This document shows positions 1 through 7,410 of a stretch of 35,229 bases of DNA, piece after piece. Origin of the DNA: Bacteroidota bacterium. GTDB taxonomy: Bacteria; Bacteroidota; Bacteroidia; Flavobacteriales; Weeksellaceae. The first letter of the stretch is position 1. Each line of letters begins with the position of its first letter. The notes beneath the pieces are model-generated. The model was given only the letters and a program-made list of their open reading frames with translations, ran no database searches and was not told the DNA's origin. The position numbers and the translations under genes are program-made. Where the stretch lies: the NCBI GenBank assembly GCA_023394415.1, contig JAEXAR010000018.1, positions 1 through 35,229 on the forward strand, read 5' to 3'.

Positions 1-2
1 AG

Positions 3-110
3 TATCTTCAACTCTATCTCAACGAATTCATCTACAAGCTAAATCGAAGATATTTTGGAGATAGCCTCTTTGAAAGGCTTATAATTGCTAATATTACAGG
101 TTATGATTAA
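3..110 (+). mobile_element. IS1595/ISXO2-type transposase, C-terminal end (partial)
   Basis: The reading frame is open from the window edge to TAA at 108-110 and encodes 35 residues. They contain YLQLYLNEFIYKLNRR and FGDSLFERLI, which resemble the C-terminal signature of ISXO2-like (IS1595 family) DDE transposases (YLdEFxxRxNRR...lFdrLl). Only this tail is in the window, so catalytic residues and the left terminal repeat cannot be seen. The AT-rich sequence just after the stop, beginning GGATAATCAATTATTTTTTA, may hold the right terminal inverted repeat, but this is untested. It lies directly downstream of the first rplT copy and close to a recombination junction. Confidence 0.65.
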
Positions 111-152
111 AAACGGATAATCAATTATTTTTTATTATTTTAACAAATATAT

Positions 153-180
153 AAAAAAACCTAAACAAAAGTTTAGGTTT
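153..180 (-). terminator. Rho-independent terminator after rplT copy 1
   Basis: A 10-bp perfect stem (157-166 with 171-180) around a 4-nt loop is followed, reading the minus strand, by a U tract at 153-159. It lies about 25 bp after the rplT stop. The terminator after the second rplT copy is similar but not identical, so the two copies have separate histories. Confidence 0.85.
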
Positions 181-205
181 TAGTATTGATAACAAAAATT
201 CTACA

Positions 206-550
206 TTATTTTACTTGATCTACAACAGCTTTGAAAGCTTCAGGGTGATTCATTGCTAAATCTGCTAAAACTTTTCTGTTAAGCTCTACGTTGTTCTTTT
301 TAAGAGCTCCCATAAACTGAGAGTAAGACATTCCTTCTTGTCTTGCACCTGCGTTAATACGCGTGATCCAAAGAGCACGGAAATTTCTTTTCTTCTCTTT
401 TCTTCCACGGTAAGCATATTGCATTGCTTTTTCTACCACGTTTTTAGCAACCGTCCAAACGTTTTTTCTTCTTCCGAAATAACCTTTAGCCAGCTTCATT
501 ACTTTTTTTCTGCGAGCTCTAGAAGCTACGGCATTTACTGATCTTGGCAT
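206..550 (-). CDS. rplT: Ribosomal protein bL20, copy 1
   Basis: This encodes a 114-residue bL20, a basic 23S rRNA-binding protein needed for early assembly of the large subunit. It is full length, with the normal start MPRSVNAVASRARRKK and the family's conserved GYFGRRKN and RALWITRIN segments. A second copy lies at 9653-9997. The two differ at about 20 of 345 bases (roughly 94% identity), but only two residues change (NVVEK here, NAVDK there). Unlike copy 2, this copy has no rpmI or infC upstream. Identity with the copy 2 upstream region ends at about base 597, where the sequence becomes the interior of hisF on the other strand. No TAnnTTTG box is visible in the 47 bp retained, so it may be poorly expressed. 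It is probably the recipient-derived or orphan copy. Confidence 0.93.
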   Translation of the reverse strand: MPRSVNAVASRARRKKVMKLAKGYFGRRKNVWTVAKNVVEKAMQYAYRGRKEKKRNFRALWITRINAGARQEGMSYSQFMGALKKNNVELNRKVLADLAMNHPEAFKAVVDQVK

Positions 551-591
551 AATTTAAATTGTTTTTTTTTGAATTGTGCGATGCAATATTT

Positions 592-1048
592 CAGCATCAA
601 TTCTTCGGCGGTGAAAAATCCTGATTTAATTAAAACTTTTGCAGATAAATTCGGGAGTCAATGTGTAGTGGTGGCAATAGATTCTAAACAATTTGGAGAC
701 GAAGATTACGTTTTCGTGAACGGAGGAAGGATAAAAACTAACTATAAAACCCACGATTGGGCGAAAAAAGTAGAAGAATTAGGAGCTGGAGAAATTCTGT
801 TGACTTCCATGGATTTTGATGGAACCAAACAAGGTTTCGATGTGAGATTACTCAATGAAATTTCACAAATCGTCAATATTCCCATTATCGCTTCTGGAGG
901 TGCAGGAAAAATGAAAGATTTTACTGAAGTTTTTAACGAAACCAAAGCTACAGGAGCTTTAGGAGCAAGTATTTTCCACTTTGGAGAAATTAATATCAAC
1001 GATTTAAAACAAGTTTTAAAACAACAAAATATTGCCATAAGATTTTAG
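592..1048 (+). pseudogene. hisF: 5'-truncated hisF (imidazole glycerol phosphate synthase cyclase subunit)
   Basis: From about base 592 the frame reads SINSSAVKNPDLI, GSQCVVVAID, VNGGRIKT, ASGGAGK and ALGASIFHFGEI, the C-terminal half of HisF. About 95 of some 250 N-terminal residues are missing, including the catalytic Asp near residue 11. The Asp in VVVAID, equivalent to D130 of Thermotoga HisF, is kept. The breakpoint fuses the fragment to DNA from upstream of rplT. A TTG at 569 could start a 159-residue half-barrel protein, but no proper start or promoter is visible. The usual upstream his genes are absent and hisIE follows. Cyclase activity is very unlikely. A complete hisF may exist elsewhere in the genome. 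Confidence 0.85.
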
Positions 1049-1095
1049 ATTTACGATTTTAAATTTACGATTTTAGATTTTAAAATTCAAATCAA
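1046..1095. repeat. AT-rich tandem repeat after hisF
   Basis: Imperfect direct repeats of the unit TTTAGATTTACGATTTTAAA lie just after the hisF stop. Such simple units recur around this window and resemble the GATTTGAGATTT repeat inside trpF. No promoter was recognised here. Confidence 0.45.
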
Positions 1096-1130
1096 AGACT
1101 TTTTCAGGTCTCATCTAATAAATTATTTTG

Positions 1131-1201
1131 AAATTCCGTAGGAATTTAAGGTTTGTAGAATATAGAATTAATAGTAATAGAGCTCCGTTGGAGCGAAACA
1201 A
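1131..1201. repeat. Interspersed double-palindrome repeat between hisF and hisIE
   Basis: Two small perfect palindromes flank an AT-rich centre: AAATTCC-GTA-GGAATTT at 1131-1147 and GCTCC-GTT-GGAGC at 1182-1194. The unit looks like a dispersed intergenic repeat common in Flavobacteriia genomes (recognised from memory, not searched). It ends about 12 bp before the hisIE start. Confidence 0.55.
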
Positions 1202-1212
1202 AAAATATAAAA

Positions 1213-1794
1213 ATGATAAATTTTGAAAAAGGAAACGGATTAGTTCCCGTAATTATACAAGACGAAACCACATTACAAGTGTTAATGCTCGGTTTTATGA
1301 ATGAAGAAGCTCTAAAATTAACAGAAGAAACGGGGAAAGTTCACTTTTTTAGCAGAACCAAGAATAGAATTTGGTTAAAAGGAGAATCTTCTGAAAATTA
1401 TTTATATGTAAAAAGCATCGAAAAAGACTGTGATGATGATACTTTACTCATTAAAGTGAAGCCAACAAAAGTGGTTTGTCATACTGGTAATTTCAGTTGT
1501 TTTGGAGAAAAAGATACCAAAAGTTTTCTGTATGAATTAGAATCGATTATCAACCAAAGAATTGATGAAAATGTAGAAGGTTCTTATACTTCAAAACTCT
1601 ACCAAAGAGGCATCAATAAAGTGGCTCAAAAAGTAGAAGAGGAAGCTGTAGAATTGGTCATTGAGGCAAAAGATAATAATGACGATTTGTTTAAAAACGA
1701 AGCAGCAGATTTATTGTATCACTTTTTAATTTTATTGAAAGCTAAAAATTTCAAATTAAAAGATATTGAAGAAGTTTTGAGAGGAAGACATTAA
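1213..1794 (+). CDS. hisIE: Bifunctional phosphoribosyl-AMP cyclohydrolase / phosphoribosyl-ATP pyrophosphatase
   Basis: This 193-residue enzyme catalyses steps 2 and 3 of histidine biosynthesis in the cytoplasm. The HisI domain (about residues 1-100) shows the metal-binding segments CDDDT and CHTGNFSC. The HisE domain (about 105-193) shows the helical nucleotide pyrophosphatase pattern KVEEEAVELVIEA and EAADLLYH. The gene is intact although hisF upstream is broken and the two are separated by repeat DNA, so it may have lost its operon promoter. It converges with trpA, with a shared terminator between them. Confidence 0.95.
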   Translation: MINFEKGNGLVPVIIQDETTLQVLMLGFMNEEALKLTEETGKVHFFSRTKNRIWLKGESSENYLYVKSIEKDCDDDTLLIKVKPTKVVCHTGNFSCFGEKDTKSFLYELESIINQRIDENVEGSYTSKLYQRGINKVAQKVEEEAVELVIEAKDNNDDLFKNEAADLLYHFLILLKAKNFKLKDIEEVLRGRH

Positions 1795-1795
1795 A

Positions 1796-1824
1796 AAAAA
1801 ACAGAGCAATTTGCTCTGTTTTTT
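1796..1824. terminator. Bidirectional terminator between hisIE and trpA
   Basis: An 8-bp GC-containing stem (1801-1808 ACAGAGCA with 1812-1819) has an A run on the left and a T run on the right. It can therefore terminate the his transcript on plus and the trp operon on minus. It fills the 29-bp gap between the two stop codons. Confidence 0.85.
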
Positions 1825-2555
1825 TATTTGATAGATTTGATGAAAGCTTCTGCCTTTTCTTTCCAATCTTTATTTTCTAAAAGAATTTTCACAAATGCAG
1901 TTCCTATAATTCCGCCTTGTGCTTTTTCTGTAACTTGATCAAAATCAATTTTATTTTTGATTCCGAAACCAATCATTACAGGATTTTCAAGGTTGATGGA
2001 AGCCAATTTGTTTAGGTATTCATCATTTTTCACTTCTTTATTTTCGTTTCCTGTGGTAGATGAACTAGAAACAGCGTATAAAAACCCTGAACTCAAAGAA
2101 TCTAAATATTTGATGCGCTCTTTCGAAGTTTCTGGAGTGACTAAAAAGGTAAAATTCAATCCGTATTTCTCTAAAATAGGTTGATAATTCTTTTCAAATT
2201 CAATGGGAGGTAAATCTGGAATAATTAATCCTGAAACTCCAGAATTGGCACATTCTTCACAGAATTTTTCGAATCCAAAACTCAAAACAGGGTTAATGTA
2301 ACCCATTAAAATCACAGGAATTTTGATTTCATTTTTTACCAATTTCAGTTGAGAAAAAAGTTGAGCGATGGTCATTCCGTTAGAAAGTGCTAATTCGTGT
2401 GCACCTTGAATAACTGGACCATCTGCAACAGGATCAGAATAAGGCATCCCGATTTCCATCATATCTGCACCAGAATTCTGGATGGTTTTCATAATTTCTG
2501 CAGTATCTTGCAGAGTGGGAATTCCCGCAGTAAAATATATATTTAATTTTTTCAT
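1824..2555 (-). CDS. trpA: Tryptophan synthase alpha chain
   Basis: This 243-residue TIM-barrel subunit cleaves indole-3-glycerol phosphate and passes indole to TrpB. The catalytic Glu is in MMEIGMPYSDPVADGP, which also carries the catalytic Asp. Other family segments are PVILMGYINPV, GLIIPDLPP, FLVTPETS and GFGIKNK. It is the last gene of the trp operon, 12 bp after phzF. The length is slightly below the usual 255-268, as is common in Bacteroidota. Confidence 0.95.
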   Translation of the reverse strand: MKKLNIYFTAGIPTLQDTAEIMKTIQNSGADMMEIGMPYSDPVADGPVIQGAHELALSNGMTIAQLFSQLKLVKNEIKIPVILMGYINPVLSFGFEKFCEECANSGVSGLIIPDLPPIEFEKNYQPILEKYGLNFTFLVTPETSKERIKYLDSLSSGFLYAVSSSSTTGNENKEVKNDEYLNKLASINLENPVMIGFGIKNKIDFDQVTEKAQGGIIGTAFVKILLENKDWKEKAEAFIKSIK

Positions 2556-2567
2556 TTTAATATCTTT

Positions 2568-3355
2568 TTATTTGATAAATATTTCGCCTTTTAAATAGGT
2601 TTTGCACTTTCCGCTGATGAGAACTCTATCATTTTTGAGTTCACATTCTAAAACGCCACCACGTTTTGAAATTTGTTTTGCAGTAAGTTTAATTTTACCC
2701 AATTTTTCTGCCCAAAAAGGAGTTAATGTTGTGTGAGCAGAACCTGTAACAGGATCTTCGTTTACACCGCAGTTTGGTCCAAAAAATCTGGATACAAAAT
2801 CAAAATTTTTTGAAATAGAACTCACAATAACTCCTCTTGCATCAATTTTTGCAATTTCAGGAATGTTGGGTTCTATGTTTTGAACTTGATGTTCGTTTTC
2901 AAAAATCAATAAATAATCTGTTTTTCCTTGATATGCTTCAATAGGTTGATACGCAAAACATTTCTCGAAAATAGCTAAATCTTCCACTTTTTGTAACGAA
3001 TCTGATGGAAAATTTAAGGTGAATAAATCTCCGTTTTTAGTTACTGTTAGCGTTCCGCTGTTTCTAGAAAAGAAGTTGATTTTTTCCCCTGAAAATCCTT
3101 CAAAATTCATCAATGTGTAAGCAGAAGCTAATGTTGCGTGACCGCATAAATCTACTTCAACTTCTGGCGTAAACCAACGGATTTCAAAACCATTTTCTAC
3201 GGGAATAGTGAAAGCGGTTTCTGCCAAATTATTTTCTGCGGCTATTTTTTGCATTATATCTGCATCTAACCAATTTTTTAGCGGACAAACAGCTGCAGGA
3301 TTTCCCGAAAATAAAGCATCTGCAAATGCGTCATTTGATATATTTTTTGGCTCAT
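2568..3355 (-). pseudogene. PhzF-family isomerase, frameshifted near the N-terminus
   Basis: PhzF/YddE-like proteins have the diaminopimelate epimerase fold; their substrates vary. The frame from 3254 gives only 228 residues (IAAENNLAETAF, CGHATLASAY, EDPVTGSAHTTL). Conserved sequence continues upstream in the same frame as DAFADALFSGNPAAVCPL to about 3330 but has no start codon. In another frame an ATG at 3355 reads MSQKIYQM, the expected family N-terminus. One missing G between 3331 and 3332 would join them into a 262-residue protein of normal length. So this is a one-base deletion or a sequencing error. Starting at the internal Met (3254) would remove the first strand and part of the active site. 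The gene sits between trpB and trpA within the trp operon. Confidence 0.8.
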
Positions 3356-3402
3356 TATCAATACTTGAGTTTAATTTTTATACAAAAATTTCTAATTTTT
3401 TC

Positions 3403-3497
3403 TGAGTTGCGCCCCGACTTGAGCGGAAATCCTTTTTTTTCAATGGCAAAAGCATTAGAAAAAAAAGATTGGGAGCGGAAGGCGGAATTTGGCGCTA
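3403..3497. repeat. GC-rich interspersed repeat in the phzF-trpB gap
   Basis: The segment starts TGAGTTGCGCCCCGACTTGA and ends GGAAGGCGGAATTTGGCGC, with GCGCC and GGCGC as outer inverted ends and an A/T run in the middle. It is more GC-rich than its neighbours. I recall similar elements scattered in Chryseobacterium genomes, but this was not searched. It lies within the trp operon and must be co-transcribed. Confidence 0.55.
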
Positions 3498-3505
3498 TAA
3501 AAATA

Positions 3506-4690
3506 TTATTTATCAATTATTTTGAGGTAAGTTTCCATATCTTTATCGCCTCTTCCGCTTAAACAAATCACCACCACATCGTCTTTTTGGAAATTTTTCT
3601 TTTTTAAAACTTGCAAAGCGTGAGAACTTTCCAAAGCGGGAATAATGCCTTCTAATTTAGTCAATTCAAAAGCAGATTCTAGCGCTTCGTCATCATTAAT
3701 GCTGAAAAATTCTGCACGATTATTTTTAAACAAATTCGCGTGAAAAGGCCCTATTCCTGGATAATCTAACCCCGCAGAAATAGAGTGCGGTTCTATCACT
3801 TGTCCATCATTGGTTTGCATCACAATGCTTTTGCTACCGTGCAAAACGCCTGTTGTTCCCAAGAATGTTGTGGCTGCAGATTTTCCTGAATTTACACCAA
3901 AACCGCCAGCTTCCGCTGCTATAATTTTCACACTTGGTTCATCTACAAAATGGTAGAAAGTTCCTGCAGCATTGCTTCCGCCACCAACACAAGCAATCAC
4001 ATAATCCGGATTTTCTCTGCCGATTTTTTCTTTTAATTGCCATTTAATTTCCTCAGAAATCACACTCTGGAATCTCGCCACCAAATCAGGAAAAGGATGG
4101 GGACCAACTACACTTCCGATGATGTAATGCGTAGTAGTAGCGTTGTTAATCCAGTCTCTTAACGCTTCATTTACAGCATCTTTCAATGTTTTAGAACCCG
4201 AAGTTGCAGGAACAACTTTTGCACCAAGCATTTTCATTCTGGCAACGTTGGGAGCTTGTCTCGCAATGTCAACTTCGCCCATATAAACGATGCACTCCAG
4301 ATTCATTAAAGCACAAGCTGTGGCTGTTGCAACACCGTGTTGACCAGCTCCAGTTTCGGCAATAATTCTCTTTTTTCCTAGTTTTTTGGCGAGTAACACT
4401 TGTCCGAGTGCGTTATTGATTTTGTGTGCGCCTGTATGGTTTAAATCTTCACGTTTTAGATAAACGTTAGTGCCATATTTTTCGCTTAAATTTTTCGCAA
4501 AATATAGTGGAGTAGCTCTACCAACATAATCTTTGAGCAAATCATTAAGTTCTTTTTTAAACTCTTCAGATTCTATAATTTCTATATAATTTTGTTGAAG
4601 TTCTTCCACGTTTGGATAGAGCATTTCTGGAACAAATGCGCCTCCAAATTTTCCGTAATATCCGTTTTCGTCGGGGTTTCTATATGTCAT
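3506..4690 (-). CDS. trpB: Tryptophan synthase beta chain
   Basis: This 394-residue PLP enzyme condenses indole with serine to give tryptophan. The PLP lysine lies in GAHKINNALGQ. Other conserved segments are ETGAGQHGVATATACA, the phosphate-binding GGGSNAAGTF and the C-terminal CLSGRGDKD. The length is typical. The start ATG overlaps the trpF stop by 4 bp (ATGA), suggesting translational coupling. A repeat-filled gap of about 150 bp separates it from phzF downstream. Confidence 0.97.
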   Translation of the reverse strand: MTYRNPDENGYYGKFGGAFVPEMLYPNVEELQQNYIEIIESEEFKKELNDLLKDYVGRATPLYFAKNLSEKYGTNVYLKREDLNHTGAHKINNALGQVLLAKKLGKKRIIAETGAGQHGVATATACALMNLECIVYMGEVDIARQAPNVARMKMLGAKVVPATSGSKTLKDAVNEALRDWINNATTTHYIIGSVVGPHPFPDLVARFQSVISEEIKWQLKEKIGRENPDYVIACVGGGSNAAGTFYHFVDEPSVKIIAAEAGGFGVNSGKSAATTFLGTTGVLHGSKSIVMQTNDGQVIEPHSISAGLDYPGIGPFHANLFKNNRAEFFSINDDEALESAFELTKLEGIIPALESSHALQVLKKKNFQKDDVVVICLSGRGDKDMETYLKIIDK

Positions 4691-5394
4691 TTTAATAATG
4701 ATTTTAATGTTTTTATTTTCTCAATATCTTTAATTCCAGGTTCAATTTCAAATTTAGAATTGATATCTAAAGCAAAAGGTGTGTTTAACTTTGTCAAAGT
4801 TTTATTTTCACGCATATTAACTTTGACAAAGTTTTGTAAATTTTTAATGTTTTCCAAAGAAATTCCACCGCTCAAAAAATATGGAATTGAAATTTCTATT
4901 TCATTGAGAATTTGCCAATCAAAGGTTTTTCCTGTTCCGCCAAAAGCTTTGCTGTCTGTGTCGAACAGTAGATTTGAGATTTGAGATTTAGCTTCGCTCA
5001 GTTCGGCTTCGCCTCGTGTGAGATTTGAGATTTTTGAAATTTCATTTTTGAATTTTTCAAAATCATTTCCAATTCTAATTACTTTTATGATTTTAATATT
5101 TTTGCTCAAACTTAGCCTTAACTTTTTTACAAATTCTTCATCTTCATCTCCGTGCAATTGAATAAAACTGAGTTTTGCTTTTTCTGAAATTTCGCTAATT
5201 TTTTCAACCGTTTCATTTACAAAAACGCCTACTTTTCCTTGATGATTAATTTCTGAAATTTCTTCTAAGCTTAGATGATTTAATACAAATCTCGGAGATT
5301 TTTCATAAAAGATAAAGCCCAAAAAATCTGTATTCAAAGAAATTAATTCTTGAATTTGATTAATTTTTGTAAGTCCACAAACTTTCAGTTTCAT
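4687..5394 (-). CDS. trpF: Phosphoribosylanthranilate isomerase with a repeat-encoded insert
   Basis: This small TIM barrel isomerises phosphoribosylanthranilate in the third step of the Trp pathway. Motifs are MKLKVCGLTK (catalytic Cys), VGVFVN, IQLHGDE, LFDTDSKAFGGTGKTFDW (catalytic Asp) and FLSGGISLENI. At 235 residues it is longer than the usual 200-210. The extra residues are mostly an unusual stretch around SNLTRGEAELSEAKSQIS, just before LLFDT, encoded by repeat-like DNA at about 4970-5036. The frame stays open, so the enzyme may tolerate the insert as a surface loop. It overlaps trpB by 4 bp. Confidence 0.93.
   Translation of the reverse strand: MKLKVCGLTKINQIQELISLNTDFLGFIFYEKSPRFVLNHLSLEEISEINHQGKVGVFVNETVEKISEISEKAKLSFIQLHGDEDEEFVKKLRLSLSKNIKIIKVIRIGNDFEKFKNEISKISNLTRGEAELSEAKSQISNLLFDTDSKAFGGTGKTFDWQILNEIEISIPYFLSGGISLENIKNLQNFVKVNMRENKTLTKLNTPFALDINSKFEIEPGIKDIEKIKTLKSLLK
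4970..5036. repeat. In-frame repeat insertion inside trpF
   Basis: Copies of the unit GAGATTTGAGATTT flank a GC-richer core containing TTCGCTCAGTTCGGCTTCGC. The segment adds about 18-20 residues to TrpF without shifting frame. The flanking direct repeats and the extra protein length suggest insertion of an interspersed element into the gene. Confidence 0.6.
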
Positions 5395-5402
5395 AATTTA
5401 AG

Positions 5403-5453
5403 TTTTGGCTAAAGCCAATTTTTTTTAATTTTTAAAACGGGCTAAAGCCCGTT
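5403..5453. repeat. GGGCTAAAGCCC interspersed palindromic repeat, copy 1
   Basis: The structure is TTTGGCTAAAGCC, then a T/A-rich spacer, then the perfect 18-bp palindrome-like unit AACGGGCTAAAGCCCGTT at 5436-5453. The same two-part arrangement occurs in inverse orientation at 29846-29898. It sits in the trpC-trpF gap. Confidence 0.7.
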
Positions 5454-5502
5454 CCTATTGATGAAAAATTAATAATCATAACAGTAACACATTACCAAAA
5501 CA

Positions 5503-6279
5503 TCAAATTATCACATCAACAAATTCTTTGAATTTGTTTCCCGGATTTTTGTTTTTCATAAAATATTCGCCCATCAAGAAAGCATCAAATCCTTTTTCTT
5601 TCAGAAATTTAAAATCCTCTACATTGTAAATTCCACTTTCGGCAACCGACAAAGTTTCTTTTGGAAGTAAGTTTTTCAGATTGACAGAATGTTGTAAATC
5701 TACTTTGAAATCTTTCAAATTTCGGTTGTTGATGCCGACCAAATCAATTTCAGAATTGAAATGTTCTAATTCTTCTTCGGTGTGAATTTCTAATAAAACT
5801 TCTATATTCAATTCGTGAGCTAAAGCTGTAAATTCTTGAACTTGAGTTGGCGAAAGACACGCTGCAATCAATAAAATGACATCTGCACCAATAGATTTTG
5901 CTTCGTAAAATTGGTATTCGTCTACCATAAAATCTTTCCTTAAAATCGGAATATTCACAGAATTTCTCACGCTCAAAATATCCTCAAAACTACCTCCGAA
6001 GAAATCTTTATCTGTGAGAATAGAAATACCACTTGCACCGAATTCTTCATATTTTGTTACCACTTCTAAAGGTGAAACTTTATCGTTGATAATTCCTTTT
6101 GAAGGTGATTGTCTTTTGAATTCAGCAATAATTCCGTTTCTGGCTTTTACCGATTCTTTCAGTGAAAAAGTTTCTCTCCCGAAGAATTCTGAATTTTTTA
6201 GTTCTTCAATAGAAATTTTACTTTTTGAGAAAGCAATTTCTTCTTTTTTTCTAGCGATTATTTTATCTAATATATTCAT
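5503..6279 (-). CDS. trpC: Indole-3-glycerol phosphate synthase
   Basis: This 258-residue TIM-barrel enzyme closes the indole ring (fourth step of Trp synthesis). Conserved segments are MNILDKIIARKKEEIA, IIAEFKRQSPSKG (catalytic Lys), ILTDKDFFGGS, PILRKDFMVDEYQ (catalytic Lys), VGINNRNL and VAESGI. The length is typical and no bifunctional fusion to TrpF is present. A 108-bp gap with repeat DNA separates it from trpF. Confidence 0.96.
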   Translation of the reverse strand: MNILDKIIARKKEEIAFSKSKISIEELKNSEFFGRETFSLKESVKARNGIIAEFKRQSPSKGIINDKVSPLEVVTKYEEFGASGISILTDKDFFGGSFEDILSVRNSVNIPILRKDFMVDEYQFYEAKSIGADVILLIAACLSPTQVQEFTALAHELNIEVLLEIHTEEELEHFNSEIDLVGINNRNLKDFKVDLQHSVNLKNLLPKETLSVAESGIYNVEDFKFLKEKGFDAFLMGEYFMKNKNPGNKFKEFVDVII

Positions 6280-6363
6280 TTTGTTGATGGTTGATGGTTG
6301 TCAGCTGATGGATTAATTTTGATTGAAATACTATCAACAATCAACCAATAACTGTAAACTATT
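6280..6363. repeat. GGTTGATGGTTGTCAG-type interspersed inverted repeat (trpD-trpC gap)
   Basis: The left part TTGATGGTTGATGGTTGTCAG and the right part ATCAACAATCAACCAATAACTG form imperfect complementary arms, which could fold into a hairpin in the trp mRNA. The right arm enters the 3' end of trpD. It belongs to the same family as 7325-7410 and resembles the unit embedded in trpE and mnmE. Confidence 0.55.
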
Positions 6364-7323
6364 TAACGCTTTTCCACTCTCTAAACTGTCTTTTGCAGCG
6401 GATAAACTTGCTTCATAATTTTCAAATTTCCCTGTATTTTGAAGTGCTTTTGCAGCATTGGCAAGAACTACGGCATTTTGTTCATACGTTCCTTTTCCTT
6501 CTAAAATATTTCTGAAAATTTTGGCAGCTTCTTCTTTAGTATTTCCTCCAAAAATGGTTTCAACTTCTATATTTTTAAATCCAAGTTCTTCGGCTGAAAA
6601 AATTTCTTCACCGTTTTTGTTGAAAATTTTGGTGTCACCTGTCAAAGAAATTTCGTCGTAACCGTCTAAAGCGTGAACCAACATAAAATCTTCATTGTTT
6701 TTCTGCAAAATATATTGATACAACCTTGCAATTTCTAAACTGTAAACTCCAATCATAGAAAATTTTGGTTTCGCAGGATTTACCAAAGGTCCTAAAAGAT
6801 TGAAAAACGTTCTCAAACCCAAACCTTTTCTCAAAGGCGCAACAGATTTCAACGCTGGATGAAAAAGCGGAGCGTGAAGAAAACAGATGTTGGCTTTTTC
6901 TAAATCTTTCTTTAAATCTTCTTGATTATTTTTGAATTGATAACCCAATTCTTCCAAAACATTAGACGAACCAGAAATCGAAGAAACACCATAATTGCCG
7001 TGTTTCGCAACTTTTTGTCCGGTTCCTGCAACGATAAAACTTGCCAAAGTAGAAATATTGAAGGTGTTTTTTCCATCGCCTCCAGTTCCTACAATATCTA
7101 CCAAATCGTGCGTTCCTAAATCTACTTTCACCGCCAAATCTAGCAAAGCTTCTCGGAAACCTTGCATTTCTTGTAGCGTAATGCTTCGCATCATAAAAAC
7201 GGTGATAAACGCAGAAACTTCAGTTTCGTTGAATTTATTTTGTGCAATTTCAATCATAATTGCCTTTGCTTCGGCTTTTGTTAAAGTTTGATGATTGAAA
7301 AGGTATTGTAAAATTTGTTTCAT
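6334..7323 (-). CDS. trpD: Anthranilate phosphoribosyltransferase
   Basis: This 329-residue enzyme transfers phosphoribose from PRPP to anthranilate (second step of Trp synthesis). It shows the PRPP/metal motifs VGTGGDGKNTFNIST and KHGNYGVSSISGS, the substrate segment RTFFNLLGPLVNP, and DGYDEISLTG. It is a stand-alone TrpD, not fused to TrpG. Its last codons overlap repeat DNA. It lies in the operon between trpG and trpC. Confidence 0.96.
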   Translation of the reverse strand: MKQILQYLFNHQTLTKAEAKAIMIEIAQNKFNETEVSAFITVFMMRSITLQEMQGFREALLDLAVKVDLGTHDLVDIVGTGGDGKNTFNISTLASFIVAGTGQKVAKHGNYGVSSISGSSNVLEELGYQFKNNQEDLKKDLEKANICFLHAPLFHPALKSVAPLRKGLGLRTFFNLLGPLVNPAKPKFSMIGVYSLEIARLYQYILQKNNEDFMLVHALDGYDEISLTGDTKIFNKNGEEIFSAEELGFKNIEVETIFGGNTKEEAAKIFRNILEGKGTYEQNAVVLANAAKALQNTGKFENYEASLSAAKDSLESGKALNSLQLLVDC

Positions 7324-7324
7324 A

Positions 7325-7410
7325 TTTTGGTTGTTGGTTGATGGTTCTCAGTTGTTAGTTTTTGAATAGAGTTTTAAATCTATCAACCAACAACTGACAA
7401 CTATCAACTA
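7325..7410. repeat. Interspersed inverted repeat (trpG-trpD gap)
   Basis: The left arm contains TTGTTGGTTGATGGTTCTCA and the right arm CTATCAACCAACAACTGACA. They are imperfect reverse complements separated by about 25 bp. The element fills the whole gap between trpG and trpD and is related to the element in the trpD-trpC gap. Confidence 0.6.

Noticed and set aside
338..541. Open frame antisense to rplT copy 1 (and its equivalent at 9764-9970)
   Set aside because: It is a shadow of a strongly conserved gene on the other strand, and the encoded residues resemble nothing known.
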